Positions 1 through 7,576 of a stretch of DNA of 64,000 nucleotides are shown here, piece by piece. The stretch is from an uncultured Phascolarctobacterium sp. (GTDB lineage Bacteria > Bacillota > Negativicutes > Acidaminococcales > Acidaminococcaceae). The stretch is taken from contig URXU01000002.1 in the NCBI GenBank assembly GCA_900552005.1, positions 1-64,000 of the forward strand, written 5' to 3'. The notes beneath the pieces were generated by a model. That model was not told where the DNA came from, ran no database searches, and saw only the letters and a list, made by a program, of their open reading frames with translations. Every line of letters starts with the position of its first letter. Position 1 is the stretch's first letter. Made by a program: the position numbers and the translations under genes.

Positions 1-57
1 TTGTTTAGGTTATTGTTCAGTTTTCAAGGTTCTGCGCTGTCGCTGTATCTCAGCGAC
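1..57 (-). other. Transcribed leader, likely of a 16S rRNA precursor
   Basis: Read on the minus strand, the transcript opens with a 7-bp hairpin (GTCGCTG at 57-51 pairing with CAGCGAC at 45-39). The sequence CCTTGAAAACTGAACA follows, a phrase commonly seen in rRNA operon leaders and spacers of Firmicutes. No coding frame is apparent. The rRNA itself is outside the window, so this assignment is inference. Confidence 0.55.
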
Positions 58-135
58 TTGTATATAATACCATCCCCCGCTACTGTTGTCAACACTTTTT
101 TAGCAACTTTTTTAAAGTTTTTTGCTTTTTTTCTG
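57..135 (-). promoter_or_regulatory. Strong minus-strand promoter, probably of an rRNA operon
   Basis: On the minus strand a consensus -35 TTGACA (87-92) is separated by exactly 17 bases from a -10 TATTAT (64-69). The stretch just upstream (about 93-135) is rich in A and T tracts, like an UP element. Transcription would start near 57-59 and run leftward out of the window. The strength of the promoter and the leader that follows it suggest an rrn P1 promoter. It also lies downstream of the lysR stop, so it is not the promoter of any gene seen here. Confidence 0.75.
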
Positions 136-186
136 CTTTTCCCTTTTGATACGCCTGGCTTCGTGGTTTTATAAAGCTGTCTGTCA

Positions 187-1134
187 TCAGTCTTTTACCA
201 CATCTTCAATCAGCAAATTTTTCTCATTACTCTTTTGAAAATTCTCTGCCTTGCGCATTATTTTACCTTTATTTTGAAAGAATTCGCTGATTTTCTGACA
301 AAAAATTTCCAGCGCTTTATCATGCATGCCATCTTTAGCGAGCAGTAAATCAAAAAACCTTCTTCCTTTTAACTGCTCACGACTAATAGTAAGTTCTCCA
401 TTAGCTGCGGCACCTAATGCGATATACTCCGAAATTAAGGCTGCCCCCAATCCATTACGTACAGCTTCCTTAACGGCAAAATTGCTGTTTAAAACAAGCG
501 GCTTATATTTCAATTCCTTTAAATTACTACCCACGAGATACTCCCACTGCCCCCTTGTGCCTGAACCTTTCTCTCTGATAATCCAGCGTTCTTCTTCCAT
601 TTTTTTCTGCTCATGGCCTCTCGGGACTATTACAACAAGTTTGTCTTCATATAAATGCTGCTTGTAAAATCTTTCATCTATTATATTACCTTCAACAATG
701 GCAGCATTAATTTTATAACTTGCTAAAAGCTCACTAATTTTTTGTGTATTACCAATTTCAACTTCCACCTTTATATTAGGAAAACTTTTGTTAAACTCAC
801 CTAAAAACTCCGGCAGAAAATACTCTCCAATAGTAAATGTTACTCCGATAATTAAATTTCCTGCTGCTGCATCCAATTCATCGCGCACATAGCTGTAAGT
901 GCTCTTCCATAAATTCAAAATCTTTTTGGCCTGCCGGTACATTCTTGTTCCAGCAGCTGTTATCACCAGCCGCTTCTGTTTTTTGCCGCGCACAATGAAT
1001 ACTTCGTCAAAGTAATCTTCCAATCTCTTAATATGCAGACTTACTGTTGGCTGTGAAATATTCAAACGCTCGGCAGCCTTAGTAAAATTTTTCAGTTCTA
1101 CAACTTCTATGAATGTTTTTAATTCTTCAAGCAT
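187..1134 (-). CDS. LysR-family transcriptional regulator
   Basis: A 315-residue DNA-binding regulator. The N-terminal winged helix-turn-helix (about residues 1-60, with the typical AAERLNISQPTVSLHIKRLE region) is followed by a periplasmic-binding-like effector domain (about 90-290). Length is normal for LysR proteins, with a slightly long charged C-terminus. An AAAGGTG ribosome-binding site sits 4 bases before the ATG. It is divergent from the TDT transporter gene across a 120-bp AT-rich gap, the usual arrangement of a LysR regulator with its target. That makes the transporter its probable target. The effector cannot be read from the sequence. Confidence 0.88.
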   Translation of the reverse strand: MLEELKTFIEVVELKNFTKAAERLNISQPTVSLHIKRLEDYFDEVFIVRGKKQKRLVITAAGTRMYRQAKKILNLWKSTYSYVRDELDAAAGNLIIGVTFTIGEYFLPEFLGEFNKSFPNIKVEVEIGNTQKISELLASYKINAAIVEGNIIDERFYKQHLYEDKLVVIVPRGHEQKKMEEERWIIREKGSGTRGQWEYLVGSNLKELKYKPLVLNSNFAVKEAVRNGLGAALISEYIALGAAANGELTISREQLKGRRFFDLLLAKDGMHDKALEIFCQKISEFFQNKGKIMRKAENFQKSNEKNLLIEDVVKD

Positions 1135-1254
1135 AATGCACCTTTAACTATTTATTTTTCTAATTATTATTATTAAAAAGATTTATTTTACTAATCATTA
1201 TAAACATAGTATCCTGTTTACACAACATTTTCTTTACGAAAGGATATCCATATT

Positions 1255-2178
1255 ATGATTAAATCTGTTCCAATTCCTACAGCCGGAGTCATGCTGGGTC
1301 TGGCCGCTCTGGGAAATCTTCTCGCACCCTATTCTCTAACCTGCAAATGGATCTGCGGTATTCTGGCAACCATTCTCGGTGTAATGCTGTTGCTGAAAAT
1401 TATTCGTTATCCAAAAATGATTCATGCTGACATGACAGGCAATCCAGTACTTGGCAGCGTAGCCGCTACCTTTTTTATGGCAATCATGCAGCTATGCACT
1501 TATTTTGCCGCAGCCTTACCGGCCGTCAGCAAATCCATCTGGTTTTTAGCAGTCTTTGCGCATATTCTTCTTATCTGCTGGTTTACCAAACACTTCATGG
1601 TTAATCTGGAACTGAAAAATGTTTTTCCAACATTTTTCATTGCATATGTCGGCATTATTGTAGCCGCCGTTACGGCTCCCGTTTTTGATATGGCTGCTGC
1701 AGGCGTATATATTTTCTGGTTCGGCTTCTGCGCCTATATGATTCTGCTAATTTTAGTAACCTATCGTTATATTAAAATTCCTCCTGCTGAATCGGCAGTA
1801 AAACCGCTAATCTGTATTTATACTGCTCCTATGAGCCTGAGCCTTGCCGGTTACTTTGCCGTTATTCAGGATAAAAACTTCCTTATGATTTCCATTATGC
1901 AGATTGCCGCACAGTGCTTGTTCTTCTTTATTCTCAGTTTGATGCCCAAGCTGCTGAAATTACCTTTTTATCCCAGCTATGCAGCATTTACCTTCCCCTT
2001 TGTCATTACGGCAACCGCTTTGCGTCTTTCCTTAAACTATTATGACCGCATCGGCATGGGTCTGCATGTTTTCTTCCATTACTTATATATTTTTGAAATG
2101 ATTGTAGCAACCTTGATTGTTGCTTACGTTACTTTACATTACTGCAAATTTTTCTATAATAAATTGCAGAACGCCTAA
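1255..2178 (+). CDS. TDT-family (TehA-like) membrane transporter
   Basis: A 307-residue, almost entirely hydrophobic protein with about ten predicted membrane segments. It resembles the tellurite-resistance/dicarboxylate transporter (TDT) family, whose members act as anion or dicarboxylic-acid channels or carriers. The start PIPTAGVMLGLAALGN matches the family's first helix, which carries Pro and Gly residues. Length is typical. It stands alone between the divergent lysR and a strong intrinsic terminator, so it is probably a monocistronic target of that regulator. Substrate is unknown; C4-dicarboxylate or another organic anion is plausible, and tellurite resistance is not implied. Confidence 0.75.
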   Translation: MIKSVPIPTAGVMLGLAALGNLLAPYSLTCKWICGILATILGVMLLLKIIRYPKMIHADMTGNPVLGSVAATFFMAIMQLCTYFAAALPAVSKSIWFLAVFAHILLICWFTKHFMVNLELKNVFPTFFIAYVGIIVAAVTAPVFDMAAAGVYIFWFGFCAYMILLILVTYRYIKIPPAESAVKPLICIYTAPMSLSLAGYFAVIQDKNFLMISIMQIAAQCLFFFILSLMPKLLKLPFYPSYAAFTFPFVITATALRLSLNYYDRIGMGLHVFFHYLYIFEMIVATLIVAYVTLHYCKFFYNKLQNA

Positions 2179-2190
2179 AAAACCTTTTAC

Positions 2191-2222
2191 GCAGCATGTC
2201 TTTTACGGCATGCTGCTTTTTT
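2191..2222 (+). terminator. Intrinsic terminator after the TDT transporter
   Basis: A perfect 8-bp stem (GCAGCATG pairing with CATGCTGC) with a 10-base loop, followed by six T residues, 12 bases after the stop codon. Confidence 0.9.
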
Positions 2223-2235
2223 CATACGAAAACTT

Positions 2236-2264
2236 ATGACAAAAGATTCTTAAAATGCTATAAT
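2236..2264 (+). promoter_or_regulatory. Promoter of the PBP1A gene
   Basis: ATGACA (2236-2241), 17 bases, then a consensus TATAAT (2259-2264). It lies about 66 bases before the start codon at 2331. Confidence 0.65.
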
Positions 2265-2330
2265 AGCAGTGATATCCAGCTTCTTAACAAGAAAGCCGGT
2301 ATCTATTACAGAAATGAACCGAGGTAAATC

Positions 2331-4379
2331 ATGCTGAAAATTTTGAAGACAATAATCATCTGCATAGTATCCTTTGTCATTATGGGATTGTCGGTATTAT
2401 ATGGATTTTCCAGCTTCTTCGCTCCCAGTAATATGGACGAAGCTCTGATTCCGGATGCGGCATCTCAATTTTATGACATTAACGGCAATGCTATCTACAC
2501 TACCTTGTCTGAAGAACGACGTATTCCGGTAACAATTGATAAAATACCGAAACACACTCAACTGGCCTTTATTGCCATCGAAGATAACCGCTTCTACGAG
2601 CACGGCGGTATTGATTACAGGGGTACGCTGCGTGCGTTGGTTTCCACCCTCAGCGGCGGTGAGGTACAAGGCGGCAGCACTATTACCCAGCAATTAGCCA
2701 AAAATGCTTTTTTAACTCAGGAACGTACTATTCTCCGTAAAATTAAAGAAGCTTTTATCGCTAAAGAACTGGAGCACAAATATACCAAAGATGAAATTCT
2801 TGCTATGTATCTGAACCAGATTTACTTTGGTCAGGGTGCATATGGTATCGAAGCCGCTTCCATGTATTATTTTGGCAAACACGTACAGGATTTGGATATC
2901 GCCGAATCAGCTACACTGGCGGCAATTCCCAAAAGCCCTAACTATTTCAATCCTTTTGAAAATCCTCAGGAAAGTAAAAAACGTCAGGAGCTTGTTATCG
3001 ATCAGATGCTTAAATATGGCTTTATTAACGCTGATGAAGCACAGGCAGCCAAAGGCGAACAGCTTTCACTGATGACATCTCACAAAAAAACCAGTGACCC
3101 GCGCTCCTATTTCTTTGAAATGATCAGCCAAAAGGTAATTGATGAGCTTGGCGCTGATGCTCTATATAAGGGCGGTCTGAAAATTTACACAACGCTCGAC
3201 TCCGATATGCAGAAAGCGGCTGAGGAATCCATCCATCACCTGCCTGATTATTATACGGATAAAGGCGGTCTGACTCAGCCTCAGGTAGCGCTTGTGGCAG
3301 TCGACCCGCATACCGGCTATATTAAAGCCATGATCGGCGGCCGCGGTCAAGATAAATTTAACCGCGCTACTTTAGCAGTACGCCAGCCGGGTTCCGCATT
3401 TAAACCCTTTGTTTACCTTACCGCAATGCAAAACGGATATACTCCGGCCAGCGTTATCGAAGATAAGGAAGAAGAATTCTCTCCTGGCTGGAAACCGCAG
3501 AACTCTGACCGTAAATGGCATGGCAAAGTTTCTCTGCGTACAGCACTGACACGCTCTCTTAACGTGCCGACCATTAAACTGGCACGCGAAGTCGGAGTTG
3601 ATAAAATTATCGCCAATGCTGAAAAAATGGGTATCTCTACTCTTGTAGACTCCGGTCCTTATGCCGACACCAACCTGGCTATGGCTCTTGGCGGTTTAAG
3701 TAAAGGTGTTAACCCGCTGGAGATGGCCTCCGCTTATGCAGTCTTGGCTAATAACGGCACTTACAATAAGCCGATTGCCCTGCTGAAAATTGTTGACCGG
3801 GATGGTAAAATCCTTTATGAAGCCAAACCTTCTTCTAAAAAAGTTGTTGATGAAGTTGCCGCTTATATGACCGTGAATATGATGGAAGACGTTTTAGTTT
3901 CCGGTACCGCAGGCGGCATGGGAATTGGCCGTCCTGCTGCAGGCAAAACAGGTACTACCGATACCTTTATTGATGCCTGGTTCGTAGGCCTTACTCCTGA
4001 TCTTTGCACTGCGGTCTGGGTTGGCGATGATAATAATACCCCCATGAACAATATGTACGGCAGCGGCGCGCCGCTTTCCATCTGGCATGACTTTATGGTC
4101 AGCGCTCTGGCTTCTACTCCAAAGAGCAGCTTTATTAATCCTGGCGTAAATATTCCTGCTGAACCTAAAATAGAGCAGAAAGACGAAAAAGACGACAAGG
4201 ACAAAGATAAAGACAAGGATAAAAATAAGGAGAATGCTGCCAAAGCAGCTGACGAAAAACAAACGGCAGCTCCCGCCAAGACAAGCAGTTCCTCTACAAC
4301 AAAACGCACAATGAAGGAACGGGTTCAGGACGTTATGGGCGCACCTGTAGTTAGCAACAAACCAACACCTGCCCAGTAA
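2331..4379 (+). CDS. Class A penicillin-binding protein (PBP1A type)
   Basis: A bifunctional peptidoglycan synthase of 682 residues. It has an N-terminal membrane anchor (about 5-30) and a GT51 transglycosylase domain with the catalytic-Glu motif EDNRFYEH (E84) and the GGSTITQQLAKN motif. The transpeptidase domain carries SAFK (S355 nucleophile, K358), SLN and KTGT. It polymerises lipid II and cross-links stem peptides outside the inner membrane. The C-terminus is unusual: about residues 615-640 are a Lys/Asp repeat, then an Ala/Ser/Thr-rich linker. It is flanked by its own promoter and terminator, so it is probably monocistronic. Confidence 0.95.
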   Translation: MLKILKTIIICIVSFVIMGLSVLYGFSSFFAPSNMDEALIPDAASQFYDINGNAIYTTLSEERRIPVTIDKIPKHTQLAFIAIEDNRFYEHGGIDYRGTLRALVSTLSGGEVQGGSTITQQLAKNAFLTQERTILRKIKEAFIAKELEHKYTKDEILAMYLNQIYFGQGAYGIEAASMYYFGKHVQDLDIAESATLAAIPKSPNYFNPFENPQESKKRQELVIDQMLKYGFINADEAQAAKGEQLSLMTSHKKTSDPRSYFFEMISQKVIDELGADALYKGGLKIYTTLDSDMQKAAEESIHHLPDYYTDKGGLTQPQVALVAVDPHTGYIKAMIGGRGQDKFNRATLAVRQPGSAFKPFVYLTAMQNGYTPASVIEDKEEEFSPGWKPQNSDRKWHGKVSLRTALTRSLNVPTIKLAREVGVDKIIANAEKMGISTLVDSGPYADTNLAMALGGLSKGVNPLEMASAYAVLANNGTYNKPIALLKIVDRDGKILYEAKPSSKKVVDEVAAYMTVNMMEDVLVSGTAGGMGIGRPAAGKTGTTDTFIDAWFVGLTPDLCTAVWVGDDNNTPMNNMYGSGAPLSIWHDFMVSALASTPKSSFINPGVNIPAEPKIEQKDEKDDKDKDKDKDKNKENAAKAADEKQTAAPAKTSSSSTTKRTMKERVQDVMGAPVVSNKPTPAQ

Positions 4380-4394
4380 ATAATTTATAAAATC

Positions 4395-4425
4395 AACTGC
4401 CCTGATAAAAATCAGGGCAGTTTTT
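4395..4425 (+). terminator. Intrinsic terminator after PBP1A
   Basis: A stem AACTGCCCTGAT/ATCAGGGCAGTT with a short A loop, followed by a T run. Confidence 0.92.
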
Positions 4426-4551
4426 ATTTGCTTTATTTCTGTATACTGTATTCAAAGTCTTTTATACTAATCCCAAATATGTTATACTATTACATAACAA
4501 CCATATGTTGCATACTATTTAGCCTACACCGTATCTATAAAGGAGAACATC

Positions 4552-5901
4552 ATGAGTAATAATAATCCCGTTAAAATTGTTGAAACTGTACTTCGTGACG
4601 GCCATCAATCTCTGGCAGCCACCAGAATGCGTATTACCGATATACTGCCCATTCTTGAGCAACTTGATGATGCCGGCTATTATGCTTTGGAAGCTTGGGG
4701 CGGCGCAACTTTTGACGCCTGCCTGCGTTTCTTAAATGAAGATCCTTGGGAAAGATTGCGTATATTAAAAAAGCATTTACCCAAAACACCTATTCAAATG
4801 CTTTTGCGTGGCCAAAATGTATTGGGCTATAATCATTATGCTGATGACGTTGTAACTGAATTCGTCAAACGTTCTGTCGATAATGGAGTATCCATCATCC
4901 GCATTTTTGACGCACTCAATGATACTCGCAATCTGGAATGCGCTATGCGCGCTGCCAAAGAAGCCGGCGCCCATGTACAGGGCTGCATAGTCTACACCAT
5001 CAGCCCTTATCATCAGGACAGTGATTTTGTCAAATTAGGGCAAGAATTGGTCGAGATGGGCGCTGATTCTATCTGCATTAAAGATATGGCCGGCCTCCTG
5101 CGCCCCTATGCCGCTGAAAAACTGGTACGCAGCCTAAAAACGGAAATCAATATTCCTATTGACCTGCACACTCATTTTACCAGCGGTATGGGTGATATGA
5201 CTTATCTGAAGGCCATTGAAGCAGGTGTGGATATTATTGATACGGCAATCTCTCCCTTCGCAGTTTCTACCAGCCAGCCATGTACTGAATCCATGGTCGC
5301 TACCCTGGAAGGCACTGAACGTGATACCGGATTGGCTTTACCAAAACTGCATGATATTGCAGACTACTTCAAAACCGTCAAAACGAATCTGGCGAAAGAT
5401 TTCAATTTAAATACCAATATTCAGATTGATCCTAAAGTATTGACTTTCCAGATTCCCGGCGGCATGCTTTCTAATTTACTGAATCAAATGAAAGAGATGG
5501 GCGTAGCTGATAAATACCCCCAATTACTGGAAGAAATGCCCCGTGTGCGTGCCGAACTTGGTTATCCCCCGCTGGTAACCCCTACCAGCCAGATAGTAGG
5601 CTCCATGTCCGTGCTCAATGTAGCCTTAGGCCGCTACAAAATGATTCCCCGAGAAGTAAAAAATCTCGTTTTAGGCAAATATGGGCGTACCCCCGCGCCA
5701 ATTGATCCTGAGATCAAGAAACTGATTATCGGCAATGCTCAGCAAATAGACCATCGCCCGGCCGACGATATCCAGCCGCAGCTTGAAAAACTGCGTCAGC
5801 AGCTGGCAAATGAAGGTTACCCAAAGGCCAGCATGGAAGATATTTTAAGTTATGCGCTTTTCCCTGAAGTCGCTTTAAACTTTTTCAAAAATAACAGATA
5901 A
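4552..5901 (+). CDS. Biotin-dependent carboxyltransferase subunit (oxaloacetate decarboxylase alpha / pyruvate carboxylase B / transcarboxylase 5S type)
   Basis: A 449-residue TIM-barrel carboxyltransferase acting between oxaloacetate/pyruvate and carboxybiotin. Visible active-site features are RDGHQS (D16), the metal-bridging lysine in CIKDMAG (K177) and the metal-binding HTH pair (H206, H208) in DLHTHFTSGMG. The PYC/OADA domain fills the C-terminal half. There is no biotin-attachment domain with its MKM motif, so the biotin carrier must be a separate protein. No beta or gamma subunit or carrier gene lies next to it; it has its own AAGGAG site and is bounded by terminators. It could serve Na+-pumping oxaloacetate decarboxylase, pyruvate carboxylase or methylmalonyl-CoA:pyruvate transcarboxylase. 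The sequence alone does not decide. Confidence 0.85.
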   Translation: MSNNNPVKIVETVLRDGHQSLAATRMRITDILPILEQLDDAGYYALEAWGGATFDACLRFLNEDPWERLRILKKHLPKTPIQMLLRGQNVLGYNHYADDVVTEFVKRSVDNGVSIIRIFDALNDTRNLECAMRAAKEAGAHVQGCIVYTISPYHQDSDFVKLGQELVEMGADSICIKDMAGLLRPYAAEKLVRSLKTEINIPIDLHTHFTSGMGDMTYLKAIEAGVDIIDTAISPFAVSTSQPCTESMVATLEGTERDTGLALPKLHDIADYFKTVKTNLAKDFNLNTNIQIDPKVLTFQIPGGMLSNLLNQMKEMGVADKYPQLLEEMPRVRAELGYPPLVTPTSQIVGSMSVLNVALGRYKMIPREVKNLVLGKYGRTPAPIDPEIKKLIIGNAQQIDHRPADDIQPQLEKLRQQLANEGYPKASMEDILSYALFPEVALNFFKNNR

Positions 5902-5905
5902 AACA

Positions 5906-5936
5906 AAAAGGACATCTTTCGATGTCCTTTTATTTT
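5906..5936. terminator. Bidirectional terminator between convergent genes
   Basis: AAAAGGACATC pairs with GATGTCCTTTT around a TTTC loop, with T-rich sequence on the plus side and A-rich on the other. It can serve both the carboxyltransferase gene and the convergent CNNM gene that ends at 5941. Confidence 0.9.
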
Positions 5937-5940
5937 TTGC

Positions 5941-7296
5941 TTACAGCTTTACGTCTTCTAAATATTCTTCCTGCAATTCTTCATGAATATTTTCAGGTTC
6001 TTTAGTAAGATGAACGCATATTCTTGTTATACGGGCCTTTTGCAGTTCCTCAATAACAAACTCTGCCTCATCCGTCTTAATACACTTGCCTACGGCAGGC
6101 GGTGTGTCCAGCTGTGAATATACCCAACCACCAATAGTATCGCAATTTTCCGTGTCAAGGTTCAGCTCAAAAAAGCTATTAACATCAGTCAATAACATTT
6201 TACCATCAACAGAATAAGTTTTATTGCCGCGTTCTTCAATCTCCGGACGTTCTTCATCAAACTCGTCCTGAATTTCACCTACAATTTCTTCAAGAATATC
6301 CTCGACAGTTACCATACCGGCAGTACCGCCGTATTCATCAATCAAAATTGCCAATTGGCTGCGATGTTTCTGCAGCATACGCAGCAATTTACTGATCGGC
6401 AAAGATTCCGGTACAATCAGCACATCCCTGGCCAAGGTCCGCAGGTCAGGTTTCTTCCCGTCATTTAAAGCACGCAGCAAATCCTTGATATGCAAAAAGC
6501 CGATAATGTGGTCCTTATCCTCTTCACAAATAGGATAACGAGTCATACGTTCACTTAAGGCCGTCTTAATATTGGTTTCAAAAGAATCCTCTACATACAG
6601 GCAAATCATATCGGTTCTTGGTACCATGATATCGCTGGCATGCCGCTCGGAAAAATCAAAAACATTATCCAGATATGTCAGCTCAGTCTTATCAATATAA
6701 CCATGCTTATGACTTTCTTCCATCAAAATACGTATTTCTTCTTCATTATGGGCCTCATCCGCCTCACTGGCAGCCTTAATGCCCATAATTTTCAAAATCC
6801 AATTGGCTACATGGTTTAAAAACCATACTGCCGGATACATCAGCTTATTGAACATCAGCAGCGGCCCGGAAACCCAAAGCACAATTTGCTCAGTTTTCTG
6901 AATGGAAAGAGATTTCGGTACCAGTTCACCTAAAACGATATGCAAGGCAGTAATTACCGAAAAGCCTACAATAAAAGCAATGCTGTGCTCAAGATTAGGC
7001 GGCATATCAAACAAAGCAAAAACCGGCGCCAGCATTTTGGCTACGGCAGGTTCACCAATCCAGCCTAAACCCAAAGAAGCCAAGGTTATGCCCAGCTGAG
7101 TAACTGACAAAAAGGCATCCAGATGCTCTGTTACTTTCTTTGCATAAACAGCCCGTGAATTCCCCTCTTTCAGTAAGGTATCCAATCTGGACGGACGAAT
7201 CTTAACGATAGAAAATTCCGAGGCAACAAAAAAACCATTTAAGGCCACTAAAAATAAAATTGCTAAAACATTAAATATTATGACAAAATAATCCAA
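5941..7296 (-). CDS. CNNM/CorC-family membrane protein (hemolysin C-like)
   Basis: A 451-residue protein. The N-terminal DUF21 transmembrane domain (about 1-190) is followed by two CBS repeats (about 210-335) and a C-terminal CorC_HlyC domain (about 350-430). Such proteins are implicated in Mg2+ or Co2+ efflux and homeostasis; the old name hemolysin is historical. The start is TTG at 7296. An in-frame stop lies seven codons upstream, no ATG occurs early in the frame, and an AAGGGA site precedes it. That site sits in the loop of a small hairpin (stem TCTGCTT/AAGCAGA, about 7302-7322). Confidence 0.88.
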   Translation of the reverse strand: MDYFVIIFNVLAILFLVALNGFFVASEFSIVKIRPSRLDTLLKEGNSRAVYAKKVTEHLDAFLSVTQLGITLASLGLGWIGEPAVAKMLAPVFALFDMPPNLEHSIAFIVGFSVITALHIVLGELVPKSLSIQKTEQIVLWVSGPLLMFNKLMYPAVWFLNHVANWILKIMGIKAASEADEAHNEEEIRILMEESHKHGYIDKTELTYLDNVFDFSERHASDIMVPRTDMICLYVEDSFETNIKTALSERMTRYPICEEDKDHIIGFLHIKDLLRALNDGKKPDLRTLARDVLIVPESLPISKLLRMLQKHRSQLAILIDEYGGTAGMVTVEDILEEIVGEIQDEFDEERPEIEERGNKTYSVDGKMLLTDVNSFFELNLDTENCDTIGGWVYSQLDTPPAVGKCIKTDEAEFVIEELQKARITRICVHLTKEPENIHEELQEEYLEDVKL

Positions 7297-7514
7297 ACAA
7301 GTCTGCTTCCCTTAAAAAGCAGATTCACCTCCATTAGTTAAATATATTTTTAATTTTAGCATATTCTTTATTTATTAGTAAAATATTATTTGCCCATAAA
7401 AAGAATATTTTTCGTTTTAATCTACCTGATTTAGAGCAAATTTTCCTGTTTAATCTTTCGTTTATCGTCAAGCTTGTTTTTTTGAACTTTTTTATGGCAA
7501 TTTACAATAAAAAA

Positions 7515-7556
7515 TCGGGCTGCCGCTCAGATAATATATCTGAACAGCAAACCCGA
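7515..7556 (-). terminator. Intrinsic terminator after ileS
   Basis: On the minus strand CGGG...TCAGATA/TATCTGA...CCCG forms a long imperfect stem followed by ATTTTTTATT, directly after the ileS stop. The stretch 7297-7514 upstream of the CNNM gene otherwise shows nothing I can assign. Confidence 0.88.
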
Positions 7557-7576
7557 GTATTTTTTAGATTGATAAA

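Noticed and set aside
3863..4309. Antisense frames opposite the PBP1A tail with Ser/Leu or Phe/Val repeats
   Set aside because: They are translations of the complement of the Lys/Asp repeat.
7331..7514. AT-rich gap before the CNNM gene as a possible small RNA gene
   Set aside because: No promoter-terminator pair or convincing stem beyond the ileS terminator at its end.
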